DNA of 64,000 nt. Source: Megasphaera_A sueciensis. GTDB taxonomy: Bacteria > Bacillota > Negativicutes > Veillonellales > Megasphaeraceae. The DNA lies in NCBI RefSeq assembly GCF_050219315.1, contig NZ_CP116939.1:1922001-1986000 (forward strand), given 5' to 3'. This document shows, one piece after another, positions 1 to 8,033 of the stretch (the stretch's first letter is position 1; each line of letters opens with the position of its first letter). Under the pieces are notes generated by a model, which was given only the letters and a program-made list of their open reading frames with translations, ran no database searches and was not told the origin of the DNA. The position numbers and the translations under genes were made by a program.

Positions 1-29
1 AAAAGAACCTGCCTACGCAGATTCTTTTT
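1..29 (-). terminator. Rho-independent terminator of the tRNA cluster
   Basis: Read on the minus strand, a 9 bp stem (AGAATCTGC pairing with GCAGGTTCT, one G-U) closes a GTAG loop and runs into a T tract. It begins right after the CCA of the last tRNA gene (Val), so it ends the six-tRNA transcript. Confidence 0.8.
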
Positions 30-105
30 TGGTGGGCGATAACGGGTTTGAACCGCTGACATCCTGCTTGTAAGGCAGGCGCTCTCCCAGCTGAGCTAAT
101 CGCCC
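30..105 (-). tRNA. tRNA-Val (anticodon TAC)
   Basis: A 76 nt cloverleaf with encoded CCA. The acceptor arm GGGCGAT pairs with ATCGCCC, and the anticodon loop CTTACAA gives TAC. The TTCAAAC T-loop is intact. It is the last gene of the six-tRNA minus-strand cluster. Confidence 0.95.
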
Positions 106-111
106 ATATAA

Positions 112-186
112 TGGTGACCCCTGCGGGATTTGAACCCACGTTCACGCCGTGAAAGGGCGGTGTCTTAACCACTTGACCAAGGGGCC
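112..186 (-). tRNA. tRNA-Glu (anticodon TTC)
   Basis: A 75 nt cloverleaf with encoded CCA. The acceptor arm GGCCCCT pairs with AGGGGTC through one G-U. The anticodon loop CTTTCAC gives TTC. It is fifth of six in transcription order. Confidence 0.95.
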
Positions 187-206
187 ATAATAAATATGGA
201 AATATA

Positions 207-282
207 TGGTGATCCACCCGAGATTCGAACTCGGGACACCCTGATTAAAAGTCAGGTGCTCTACCGACTGAGCTAGTGGATC
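207..282 (-). tRNA. tRNA-Lys (anticodon TTT)
   Basis: A 76 nt cloverleaf with encoded CCA. The acceptor arm GATCCAC pairs with GTGGATC. The anticodon loop CTTTTAA gives TTT. It is fourth of six in transcription order. Confidence 0.95.
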
Positions 283-292
283 ATAAAAAAAA

Positions 293-366
293 TGGCAGGG
301 GTAGCTGGATTCGAACCAACGATGACGGAGTCAGAGTCCGTTGCCTTACCGCTTGGCGATACCCCT
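293..366 (-). tRNA. tRNA-Gln (anticodon CTG)
   Basis: A 74 nt cloverleaf with encoded CCA. The acceptor arm AGGGGTA pairs with TACCCCT. The anticodon loop CTCTGAC gives CTG, which reads CAG. This is the wobble-restricted Gln isoacceptor, so a TTG tRNA-Gln should exist elsewhere in the genome. Confidence 0.93.
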
Positions 367-369
367 ACA

Positions 370-445
370 TGGCTCCCCGAGTAGGACTCGAACCTACGAC
401 AAATCGGTTAACAGCCGATTGCTCTACCGACTGAGCTATCGAGGA
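370..445 (-). tRNA. tRNA-Asn (anticodon GTT)
   Basis: A 76 nt cloverleaf with encoded CCA. The acceptor arm TCCTCGA pairs with TCGGGGA through one T-G. The anticodon loop CTGTTAA gives GTT. It is second of six in transcription order. Confidence 0.95.
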
Positions 446-482
446 ATGTGAAAATATGTTATCCGATATTTTCAAGAAAATA

Positions 483-557
483 TGGAGCGGAAAACGAGAC
501 TCGAACTCGCGACCCCCACCTTGGCAAGGTGGTGCTCTACCACTGAGCTACTTCCGC
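483..557 (-). tRNA. tRNA-Gly (anticodon GCC)
   Basis: A 75 nt cloverleaf with encoded CCA. The acceptor arm GCGGAAG pairs with the 3' strand, and the anticodon loop TTGCCAA gives GCC. It is the first tRNA after the promoter, about 75 nt downstream of the -10 box. Confidence 0.95.
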
Positions 558-634
558 ATGACAAAAGATATTTTATCATTAATAGATGGTGATGTCAATA
601 CCAAAAATTCAACTTCTCAATTGAATGCTTTAAT

Positions 635-663
635 ATAATATCAAATCTCACATCTTATGTCAA
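635..663 (-). promoter_or_regulatory. Promoter of the six-tRNA operon
   Basis: TTGACA-N17-TATTAT on the minus strand (-35 at 658-663, -10 at 635-640), a near-perfect sigma-A promoter. It lies just behind the larC stop codon and upstream of tRNA-Gly, so the tRNAs are transcribed separately from larC. Confidence 0.85.
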
Positions 664-709
664 CACATTAACGTGAATGAGATGGAAAATTCCACCCGTT
701 TTCCACTTT

Positions 710-1525
710 TCAAAATTTTTCCGCTTGCCCAATAAAACCGCGAACAACATTCGGTATAGACAAATTCTTAGTCCCGGCACCGTATGCTGTACAGGAGTGA
801 ACAAAAGATTTGGGTCGAGGACCTATATATGTTGCCAGTGTCTTAATTAATGCCGCCCCCGTAGGTGTAACTAATTCGCCGCAAACATCCGTAGAATAGT
901 ACGGAATACCAGTCAGAAGTTCTGCAGAAGCCGGTGCCGGAATCGGCATAACGCCATGTGCACACTGAACAAAGCCACTGCCTACATGAAGCGGGGAGGC
1001 TCCTATCTGCTCAATACCTAAATAATCCAGTGCCCAAACAGTACCTACAATATCAAGAATACAATCAATAGCACCGACTTCATGAAAATGTATTTCTTCA
1101 ACAGGTACACCGTGCACTTTAGCCTCCGCAGCAGCTAAGACTGCAAATACAGCTAAGCTTTTTTCTTTAATCGTATCAGTAATCGCTGAATCCTGAATGA
1201 TTTTTGTAATTTCTGCCAATCCTCTATGCTCGTGATGATGATGCCCGGCAGCCGTTATTCCCATCTGGTTATTTTTATAATGATGATGTTCATGTGCATC
1301 ATGTTCTGTTTCTTCATGCGCCTGTTCATTCGCCAATACTACATTATAATATACTGCCTGGATTCCTAATTTAGATACAGTTTTACAGATAAGTGAATAC
1401 CCGTCTAAATGCAGCTCTTCCATCATTGAACGCATGTCTTCAAAAGGAACTCCCGCATGTAACAACATGCCAATAAACATATTACCGCTAATCCCCGAAA
1501 AGCAATCTAAGTATAATGTTTTCAT
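710..1525 (-). CDS. larC: LarC-type nickel insertion protein, N-terminal (LarC1) part only
   Basis: LarC is a CTP-dependent cyclometallase that inserts nickel into the pyridinium-dithiocarboxylate cofactor of lactate racemase-type enzymes. The start region (LYLDCFSGISGNM, residues 4-16) is the family signature. A His-rich stretch at residues 70-100 could bind metal. At 271 aa it matches LarC1, whereas full LarC proteins are about 400 aa. In Lactobacillus the second half is reached by a programmed frameshift. Here the alternative frame closes about 20 codons after the larC stop, and the tRNA promoter begins there, so no LarC2 domain is present. It lies 38 nt downstream of the cobT-like gene and is probably co-transcribed. 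No larA, larB or larE is visible nearby. Confidence 0.85.
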   Translation of the reverse strand: MKTLYLDCFSGISGNMFIGMLLHAGVPFEDMRSMMEELHLDGYSLICKTVSKLGIQAVYYNVVLANEQAHEETEHDAHEHHHYKNNQMGITAAGHHHHEHRGLAEITKIIQDSAITDTIKEKSLAVFAVLAAAEAKVHGVPVEEIHFHEVGAIDCILDIVGTVWALDYLGIEQIGASPLHVGSGFVQCAHGVMPIPAPASAELLTGIPYYSTDVCGELVTPTGAALIKTLATYIGPRPKSFVHSCTAYGAGTKNLSIPNVVRGFIGQAEKF

Positions 1526-1563
1526 ATGCCACTTCCATTCCTGATTATGTAACTAAATACAGA

Positions 1564-2565
1564 TTACGATACTTTCTCTGTTATCATTTCAATTGCTGCA
1601 TCCAATACGGATAACCCCAATGCCGAGCCAATCCCTTGATCTCCCGTCACATCATACCGTAAAAACGGAGTAAGTCCTAGTTTTCTCATTTGCATCTGGT
1701 GTACCGGTTCTGCATACCGAGCGGATGGATATACATAGGCATCCACACCGGAACATAAGGTATGTGCTAATAAAACTGCCGTACCGGTAACCGCATTATC
1801 AAATACAATAAGCAACCGCCGCTGCGCTGCCGATAAAATAAATCCAACCATTGCAGCAATATCCGGACTGCCGGCACAGCGCAATAATTGTATTGGTTTT
1901 TTACGATTTAAACCAAGTTTATCCAACATTACACCCAATCGAGTTATCTTATCCTGAGCCTCTACCGTTTCAGGAAGTTCATTCATTTTATCTCGAAAAA
2001 ACGCCGCCGTTATAACAAAAGCAGTAAGCAACCCTCGTTCTCCTATATTTCCAAGACCGATTGCCGTATATCCTTCATCAGCTAATTGCTGCGCTAATTC
2101 CACCCCGCAAAGTAAGGCTTCCGTCATTTCATCTGTGCTCATAGCTGCTCCGCTGCCAAAAAAACGACTCCCATTTCTGACTTTACAAACTTGTACCCCT
2201 TCTGTTTCGGGAATATTCTGCTGCAATCCCATATCCACCAATAAAACACCCGCTCCAATTCGATGTGCAATCTTATTGATAACTCCAGTTCCTTGAGCTA
2301 CCTGCAAGGCTTCTGCTTTACTATTTTTCCCTCTGGTCGTGTTTTCGCTGCCATCTACCGCATGATCTGCAGCAAAAACAATTACAGCTTTCTTTAATTT
2401 TTTCGGACAAATTGTCCCCTGAATCCCCGCAATCCGCTCTGCTAAAAAACACAACGTCGGGTCTGTTCTATCTGACAATGCCTCTAACTTGGTATGGCAT
2501 TGAGCCATAACAGCTGTCTGCAGCGGCTCAATCCGATCGACGAGTTCTTCCAGCACCGTATGCAT
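1564..2565 (-). CDS. cobT: CobT-like nicotinate-nucleotide-dimethylbenzimidazole phosphoribosyltransferase, divergent active site
   Basis: CobT activates the lower-ligand base for cobamide assembly by transferring it onto the ribose phosphate of NaMN. The 333 aa length, the AADHAVDG stretch, the GTGVINKI region and the C-terminal AEPVHQ and GLTPFLR segments follow the family throughout. In my hand alignment the general-base glutamate of the GEGTGA motif is replaced by Gln (GDQGIGSA, Q310), and the usual GDHGV motif reads ADHAV. It could therefore be inactive, or one partner of a heteromeric ArsA/ArsB-type enzyme that attaches phenolic bases. A GGGGAGGGA ribosome site precedes the ATG. larC follows 38 nt later. 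Confidence 0.75.
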   Translation of the reverse strand: MHTVLEELVDRIEPLQTAVMAQCHTKLEALSDRTDPTLCFLAERIAGIQGTICPKKLKKAVIVFAADHAVDGSENTTRGKNSKAEALQVAQGTGVINKIAHRIGAGVLLVDMGLQQNIPETEGVQVCKVRNGSRFFGSGAAMSTDEMTEALLCGVELAQQLADEGYTAIGLGNIGERGLLTAFVITAAFFRDKMNELPETVEAQDKITRLGVMLDKLGLNRKKPIQLLRCAGSPDIAAMVGFILSAAQRRLLIVFDNAVTGTAVLLAHTLCSGVDAYVYPSARYAEPVHQMQMRKLGLTPFLRYDVTGDQGIGSALGLSVLDAAIEMITEKVS

Positions 2566-2940
2566 GTGCGTCCCTCCCCATTATTTTACATTATGATTTG
2601 ATTTTATTATATCATTAATCATCAACCTCGCCTATTTTCTCACCCCATATTTACGAAAAAATAATTTTTGACTATATTACTTTATATTACTTTTTATTTT
2701 ATAACAATAAATGCCTTTAATACATTTCCTTTTATTAATTAGCAAAAATAATCTATATGTTGCATTTTTATTGACAATATTTTATATTTTATTTATTTCT
2801 TAATGTGAAATTATTTGTTAAGTAAAACGTAATACTTATGTATTTTAAGCATAGATGCATCATGCATTATCATTTTTAATGCTTTTCTAATGTTATTTTA
2901 CTTTTATTTTCTTGAATTTTTCGATTTTATGTAATACTAT
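2566..2940. promoter_or_regulatory. AT-rich divergent intergenic region, cstA promoter and ATGCAT repeat
   Basis: The region separates the minus-strand cobT-larC pair from cstA. A convincing plus-strand promoter, TTGAAT-N17-TACTAT, lies at 2912-2940. At 2855-2867 two ATGCAT palindromes flank a single C, about 85 bp before the predicted start, and could be an operator. A TATAAT on the minus strand (2606-2611) may be the cobT -10, but it has no good -35 partner. No gene is seen here. Confidence 0.55.
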
Positions 2941-3015
2941 ATGCTTATACAAGGTATATTTAGAGGACTTATTTCTAGCTTAGTATTCTTCAAATTTCGA
3001 AAAGGAGGTTTTTGT

Positions 3016-4905
3016 ATGAACGGTCTGTTTTTAGTTATTATTAGTGCATTAGTATTCGTATTGGCGTACCGTTTCTATGGTGCATTCATTGCTGCCAAAG
3101 TTCTCACAGTCAACCAATACAAGGTAACACCGGCATTTCGTTTTGAAGATGGCCACGATTATGTGCCTACAAACAAGTATGTAGTATTTGGTCATCATTT
3201 TGCTGCTATCGCTGGCGCAGGTCCTCTCGTAGGGCCAGTTATAGCTGCCCAGTTCGGGTATCTGCCAGGTGCTTTGTGGATTCTCATCGGCGGTGTATTA
3301 GCCGGTGCTGTTCATGATATGGTCATCCTGTTCTGCTCAATGCGTTATGACGGCAAATCTATCGCCGAAATTGCTAAGTCTCAGATTGGTGATAAAGTAG
3401 GACTCGCAACAAGTTTTGCCGTACTATTTCTAAACATTCTTGCTATGGCTGGTATGGCTGTTGTTATCGTTAATGCCCTTCACGATAGTGCTTGGGGGAC
3501 ATTTACAATTGCAATGACAATTCCTATTGCTCTTTTCATCGGTGTTTACATGCAGTATCTGCGCCCGGGAAAAATTAAAGAAGGAACAATTATAGGTGTT
3601 GCCTTGACATTATTAGCGGTTATTGTTGGTCCAGCGGTTCAAGCATCTCCCACAATAGCGCCTCTTTTCACAATTGGACCTACGGGTATTGGTGTAGCAC
3701 TTATTATCTACGGCTTTGTAGCTGCAGCTCTTCCTGTATGGTTGCTCCTCGCACCGCGTGATTATCTATCTACTTATATGAAAATTGGTACTATCGGAGC
3801 TTTGGCTATTGGCATTATTATAGTTGGTCCGATGATTCAGATGCCTGCTCTTACTCAATTTGTATCCGGCGGCGGTCCTGTTATTACCGGTCCGGTTCTT
3901 CCCTATGTTTTTATTACTATTGCCTGCGGTGCTGTTTCCGGTTTTCATGCGATGATCAGTACTGGTACGACTCCTAAAATGCTGATGAACGAACGGTCTA
4001 TACTTCCCGTCGGTTATGGCGCAATGGTAACAGAATCTTTCGTCGCCATGATGGCTTTAATTGCGGCCACCAGCTTAGTACCTGCCGATTACTTCGCAAT
4101 CAATAGTTCTGAAGCGGCATTTAAAGCATTAAATATGTCTGTAGTAGATTTACCTCAATTAAATGCAATGATTGGTGAAAATGTGGCACATCGCCCCGGC
4201 GGTGCTGTTTCTTTAGCTGTCGGCATGGCATTTATCTTCTCTAATCTTCCTGGTTTAGACCAATTAATGAATTACTGGTATCATTTCTGCATCATGTTTG
4301 AAGCATTGTTTATTATGACAATCATTGATGCTGGTACCCGTGTCGGTCGTTATATGCTGCAGGAATTGATTGGCCGCGTATGGCCGAAATTCGGTGATGC
4401 TCACTGGATGCCGGGCGCTATCATTGCTTCTGCTCTTATCTCCGGTGCATGGGGGTATATCGTACTGCAGGGCAATTTATCTACAATTTGGCCGATATTC
4501 GGTGTATCCAACCAATTACTTGCAATTATCACATTAGCTATCTCATCCGTTGTCATCTGCAGCATAGGTAAAGCCCGCTACGTTTGGGTAACGGCGATTC
4601 CATGGGCCTTCCTGACAGTTGTTATCTTCTGGGCAGATTACCTTAACATGTTTAATATTTACTTGCCAAAAGGAGAATGGCTCCTGTTTACCGTAAGTGC
4701 TGTTATGGCAATTTTAGTCATTATCGTCAGCATCGGTTCTCTCAAAAAATGTATGGAACTCTCCAAAACAGTTCCCCCTGATTATAAGACACAGGCAGAA
4801 TATGAAGCTGAAGAATTGCAGCATTTAAAAGAACAAGAAGCGGCTGGCGGAGATTATGCTGCTACGGTAAAAGAATTTGAAGCAGATACATTAGTAACAA
4901 AATAA
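3016..4905 (+). CDS. cstA: CstA family carbon-starvation / pyruvate-type transporter
   Basis: A large inner-membrane protein of about 629 aa with roughly 15 or more hydrophobic segments. The early NKYVVFGHHFAAIAGAGP stretch and the following GPVIAAQ and ILIGGVLAGAVHD are hallmarks of the CstA family. E. coli CstA and BtsT, the studied members, import pyruvate or peptides during carbon limitation, and the cargo here is inferred. The reading frame is open from 2941. The AAAGGAGG at 3001-3008 fixes the ATG at 3016, and the promoter -10 ends at 2940, so the upstream 75 nt is leader. The gene is monocistronic, with a strong terminator 20 nt after the stop. Confidence 0.9.
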   Translation: MNGLFLVIISALVFVLAYRFYGAFIAAKVLTVNQYKVTPAFRFEDGHDYVPTNKYVVFGHHFAAIAGAGPLVGPVIAAQFGYLPGALWILIGGVLAGAVHDMVILFCSMRYDGKSIAEIAKSQIGDKVGLATSFAVLFLNILAMAGMAVVIVNALHDSAWGTFTIAMTIPIALFIGVYMQYLRPGKIKEGTIIGVALTLLAVIVGPAVQASPTIAPLFTIGPTGIGVALIIYGFVAAALPVWLLLAPRDYLSTYMKIGTIGALAIGIIIVGPMIQMPALTQFVSGGGPVITGPVLPYVFITIACGAVSGFHAMISTGTTPKMLMNERSILPVGYGAMVTESFVAMMALIAATSLVPADYFAINSSEAAFKALNMSVVDLPQLNAMIGENVAHRPGGAVSLAVGMAFIFSNLPGLDQLMNYWYHFCIMFEALFIMTIIDAGTRVGRYMLQELIGRVWPKFGDAHWMPGAIIASALISGAWGYIVLQGNLSTIWPIFGVSNQLLAIITLAISSVVICSIGKARYVWVTAIPWAFLTVVIFWADYLNMFNIYLPKGEWLLFTVSAVMAILVIIVSIGSLKKCMELSKTVPPDYKTQAEYEAEELQHLKEQEAAGGDYAATVKEFEADTLVTK

Positions 4906-4923
4906 TTTTCTATATCTATAAGG

Positions 4924-4956
4924 AAAAAGAGAATGGTTAAATCCATTCTCTTTTTT
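4924..4956 (+). terminator. Rho-independent terminator of cstA
   Basis: A GAGAATGG / CCATTCTC stem with a TTAAAT loop is followed by TTTTTT. The A run before the stem would also let it act weakly on the other strand. Confidence 0.85.
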
Positions 4957-5030
4957 ATGTCATTTTCTCTTCTTCCCCGCCGTGCTATAATACTTGTAAA
5001 TAAACTTGTATTGCATGAAAGGAGAAAATC

Positions 5031-5939
5031 ATGAATATACAATCCCCTTGTAATGACTGCCCCCGCCATTGCAATGTCGTGCGGCCTGAAACTAATGCGT
5101 CGGAAAAAACCATTCCAGGTTATTGTCATAGTCCTTTACAGCCTATTGTTGCTCGAGCTGCCTTACATTACTGGGAAGAACCTTGCATCAGCGGCACGAA
5201 AGGTTCGGGTACTATTTTTTTTACAGGCTGCAATTTACGTTGCTGTTTTTGTCAAAATACGGCTATCAGCCGCTCCGGAAAACAAGGGAAACAAATTACA
5301 ACACAGCGCCTACAGCAAATTTATAAAGAACTGATTATCCAAGGTGCCCATAATATTAATTTAGTAACACCGACACCTTATATACGAGCAATTATAAAAA
5401 GTCTTGATAGCCCACTTCCTGTTCCTGTTGTTTACAATTGCGGCGGATATGAAACAACGGAAACTATTACTGCACTTCAAGGTAAAATACAAATATATCT
5501 TCCTGACTTCAAGTATATGGATACATCTCTCGGCTCGACATATAGTATGGTCAGTGACTATCCAGAAATAGCAGAAAAGGCAATTTTGCAGATGTATAAA
5601 CAAGTCGGACCTTATGAACTTGATGAGCAAGGTATATTAAAAAAAGGACTTATCATCCGTCACTTAATCTTGCCAAATTGTCTGGATAATACTAAGCGTG
5701 TTATTGATTGGGTAGCTTCTCATTTTAAAGAAGGGCAAGTATTATTCAGCCTTATGAGGCAATACACACCTTACGGAAATGCTTATAAATATCCAGAAAT
5801 TAACCGGTCTTTAACTGCTAGAGAATATAATAAAGCCGAGCAATATCTTTTTGACAGTGGTATTGAAGATGGATTTGTCCAAGAAAAAAATTCTGCTAGT
5901 AAAATGTTTATTCCGTCTTTTGACGGAACTGGTGTATAA
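5031..5939 (+). CDS. PflX-like radical SAM protein (COG1313)
   Basis: A predicted cytosolic radical-SAM iron-sulfur protein of 302 aa, related to pyruvate formate-lyase activating enzymes. The [4Fe-4S]/SAM motif is C67-x3-C71-x2-C74 (TGCNLRCCFCQN). The N terminus has a second Cys cluster (CNDCPRHC, residues 7-14, plus C32), typical of the PflX group. A GGY segment follows at about 135. The substrate is unknown for this group, so a glycyl-radical activase role is only a guess. AAAGGAG precedes the ATG. The gene stands alone, and the 3' end of a group II intron wreck lies just downstream on the other strand. Confidence 0.85.
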   Translation: MNIQSPCNDCPRHCNVVRPETNASEKTIPGYCHSPLQPIVARAALHYWEEPCISGTKGSGTIFFTGCNLRCCFCQNTAISRSGKQGKQITTQRLQQIYKELIIQGAHNINLVTPTPYIRAIIKSLDSPLPVPVVYNCGGYETTETITALQGKIQIYLPDFKYMDTSLGSTYSMVSDYPEIAEKAILQMYKQVGPYELDEQGILKKGLIIRHLILPNCLDNTKRVIDWVASHFKEGQVLFSLMRQYTPYGNAYKYPEINRSLTAREYNKAEQYLFDSGIEDGFVQEKNSASKMFIPSFDGTGV

Positions 5940-5954
5940 AAAAGGTCCTATACT

Positions 5955-6680
5955 GATCGAGTAGGAGGTCACACATTAGTTGAGTGAACGACCTCTCCGT
6001 CAGCCGCCCATAGAAATTTCACCTGTAAGCTCTCACAAACACCATATGTGAATCTCTCAATGCATACGGGCTATCATTCAATCACTAGTTAGACAAATAC
6101 GAGATTCCAATGTGGAAACATATTGGGCTCTTTTTCGATGCCCCCGGAACCTCTTGTATTGGCACATTGCTCATTTGACTAATCGTCGCTTGAGGCAATT
6201 CATTGTACATTTTACTGCCGACGGATTATATTTGGTAAAGCAATTAAGCCATCCTCGAACTATCGGATTCATACGTTCCGCCAGCATTTCAATTTTGCTT
6301 CCAGTGTAACGGTGTAGTTGATTTGAACTGTAATCTTCCAAGTCTGTTTTTTATGAACATTCTTCGGACTGTATAACCCAAAAAGTCAAACTCTGTATTT
6401 GGATATGTCCTTTTCCTATCTTTATCTTGGCAATAAATAATTTTGGGGTTCAGCGGATGCAATTCCTGCCTGCACTTTTCCAGGCGCTGTTTAAGTTGTC
6501 CCAATATTGCTTCTGCTTCCATTTCCGTTTTGCAGTGAATAATGCATCATCTGCATACCGTTCGAACGGTGTCTGCGGATTTGTTCTTACCCTCCACATG
6601 TCAAATACATATGTGCTTGGCACTATTAACCTGCACTCGGGACTTTCACCCGTTAGACTGCACCCATGCCGGGCACATAG
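5955..6680 (-). mobile_element. Degenerate group II intron remnant (class C-like position)
   Basis: Read on the minus strand, the element begins a few bases after a terminator T tract. Its start is intron-like (TGTGCCCGGCATGGGTGCAG, then GGGTGAAAGTCCC). A broken reverse transcriptase/maturase follows. Next comes a domain-V-like hairpin at about 6040-6073 (CCGTATG pairing with CATATGG around a GAGA-type loop), and the end is near CCTACTCGATC at 5955-5965. Only about 0.73 kb remains of the usual 1.9-2.5 kb. Most of domain I and the front of the reverse transcriptase are deleted. Insertion right behind an intrinsic terminator is the known preference of class C introns. The edges are estimates. 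Confidence 0.75.
6089..6613 (-). pseudogene. Group II intron reverse transcriptase/maturase (ltrA-like), broken
   Basis: Conceptual pieces line up with intron-encoded proteins. They are YVFDMW...PFERYADDA, containing the YADD catalytic motif, then IIHCKTEMEAEAILGQ and FDFLGYTVRR from the end of the RT domain. After these come RMNPIVRGWLNCFTKYNPSA and YKRFRGHRKRA of maturase domain X, and the C-terminal FPHWNLVF. The frame changes right after YADDA, again near 6310 between RT and X, and once more before FPHW. A TGA interrupts domain X near 6180. The first half of the RT is missing. No functional protein can be made. Confidence 0.85.
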
Positions 6681-6683
6681 CCT

Positions 6684-6717
6684 AAAAAAGACACGGATCA
6701 ACGTCAGTGTCTTTTTT
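6684..6717 (-). terminator. Rho-independent terminator of the DUF445 genes
   Basis: An 11 bp stem (AAAAAAGACAC / GTGTCTTTTTT) with a 12 nt loop, about 35 nt after the stop of the second DUF445 gene. The A and T tracts make it usable on both strands. It marks the insertion point of the group II intron remnant. Confidence 0.8.
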
Positions 6718-6751
6718 ATTTATTATGAGTACATGTTCTCATACAATATAA

Positions 6752-8032
6752 TTACGATAATATTCCCCGCATAAAAGGTACCATATAAGGTTCATAAAAA
6801 AGATTAAGAAAAAGAAATACCAAAAACCCGATAGAAGCACCTACAAGAGCCCCATTAATCCGAATCCAAGCTAAATCTTCTCCTACTTTGCTTTCTAAAA
6901 AATCATTAAATCTTTTTTTATCAAATCCTGAAAGTACCTGCCGAACCGCGACACCAATTAATGCATGTTCATTTTCCAGAATAACCGTACAAGTTTTACG
7001 AATTTGTTCATCAAGCCAATCCTTAACTTCTGGATATTGCCCACAATACCGAACATACCGCATCACTTCATCTTCCATGAAGTTTGTCAACTTCTCTTTA
7101 CCTTCTACTCCTGTCGTAAAATAATAGGTACCAGAGCGAAGCATTCCATTTAGCCATGCCTCAATAGGAAGTGTGTCAATAAAGCGATTTTGTCCATTTT
7201 GAATCGTATATGTCAGCTGCCCACTCATTGCATATATCTGAATTTCCAAACGACTGCAAAGCCATTCTCGTTCTTTAGCATCTGCATGCTGCCAGCGTTC
7301 CAGCCATGTCACAATACTTTGTTGAATATCTTTTGCTATTTTACGGTTATCCATCAATCCGGTAAATTTCGTTACCGTATTTAGTATATTTCCTCGCTTA
7401 GTATCTTCCATCCAACTATCTAAAATTTTCACCAAAAAATCCTCAAAATCCTTACTGCGAACACATTCAGAAAACACTTTAATCAATTCATTCAGTATTT
7501 TTCCATCAGGTGATTCCAGCATAGTTATAATTCGATCTTGCATAAACATCATAATTGGTTGTTTTTTTAAATAGCTGCGGATATTTTCTGCAATTGCTTT
7601 TTGAGTTTCCCCTTTTCGTGCATAACTATAAATTTTCTCTGCAATTTCATATAAAAAAGAACGAAATTTTTTATGACCATGCTCACTAGACAACCACGCT
7701 GAAATTTTAGATGTTAAGGAAAATTTATCAAGTTTCTCTTCCCACATGTGTGGTTTCAATAATTTTTCTGATACAACTGTAGTCATTGCATTGATCAATT
7801 GTTCTCGATGATTATAGATTAATTCGGTATGGTAAGGAACGCCGAGAGGTTTATCAAATAATGCAGTAACGGCAAACCAGTCCGCAATACTGCCAATAAG
7901 CGCTGACTGCACAACAAAAAATACTAGTTCTTCCCAAAATCCGTTTTCATGTGTATACCACCAAAAAAACACAAGGCCAAAACAAAAAAAAGATAACACC
8001 AAGATACTATTGGCACGTTGACGATAGCTCAT
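6752..8032 (-). CDS. DUF445 (YjiN-like) membrane-anchored protein, copy 2
   Basis: A 426 aa protein of unknown function in the DUF445/COG2733 family. Two hydrophobic stretches near the N terminus lead into the family block IGSIADWFAVTALF and a following PLGVPYHTELI. A long helical, charged middle and a final hydrophobic segment (about 400-420) complete the layout, so most of the protein probably sits between two membrane anchors. It starts 1 nt after the stop of the paralogous gene 8034-9305 and must be translated from the same message. The two proteins share the layout but are clearly diverged. Confidence 0.8.
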   Translation of the reverse strand: MSYRQRANSILVLSFFCFGLVFFWWYTHENGFWEELVFFVVQSALIGSIADWFAVTALFDKPLGVPYHTELIYNHREQLINAMTTVVSEKLLKPHMWEEKLDKFSLTSKISAWLSSEHGHKKFRSFLYEIAEKIYSYARKGETQKAIAENIRSYLKKQPIMMFMQDRIITMLESPDGKILNELIKVFSECVRSKDFEDFLVKILDSWMEDTKRGNILNTVTKFTGLMDNRKIAKDIQQSIVTWLERWQHADAKEREWLCSRLEIQIYAMSGQLTYTIQNGQNRFIDTLPIEAWLNGMLRSGTYYFTTGVEGKEKLTNFMEDEVMRYVRYCGQYPEVKDWLDEQIRKTCTVILENEHALIGVAVRQVLSGFDKKRFNDFLESKVGEDLAWIRINGALVGASIGFLVFLFLNLFYEPYMVPFMRGILS

Positions 8033-8033
8033 A

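Noticed and set aside
70..560. Repeated GAGCTC/CTCTACC-like short repeats as a possible CRISPR
   Set aside because: They are the conserved D- and T-arms of six adjacent tRNA genes.
1255..1320. His-codon repeat in larC as a tandem repeat element
   Set aside because: It is part of the coding sequence and gives the His-rich metal-binding stretch common in LarC proteins.
2941..3015. Upstream extension of the cstA frame
   Set aside because: The promoter -10 box ends at 2940 and a strong ribosome site directs initiation at 3016. The extra codons do not resemble CstA.
6112..6774. Plus-strand open frames over the group II intron remnant
   Set aside because: They are complementary to the clear RT/maturase sequence on the minus strand and resemble nothing.
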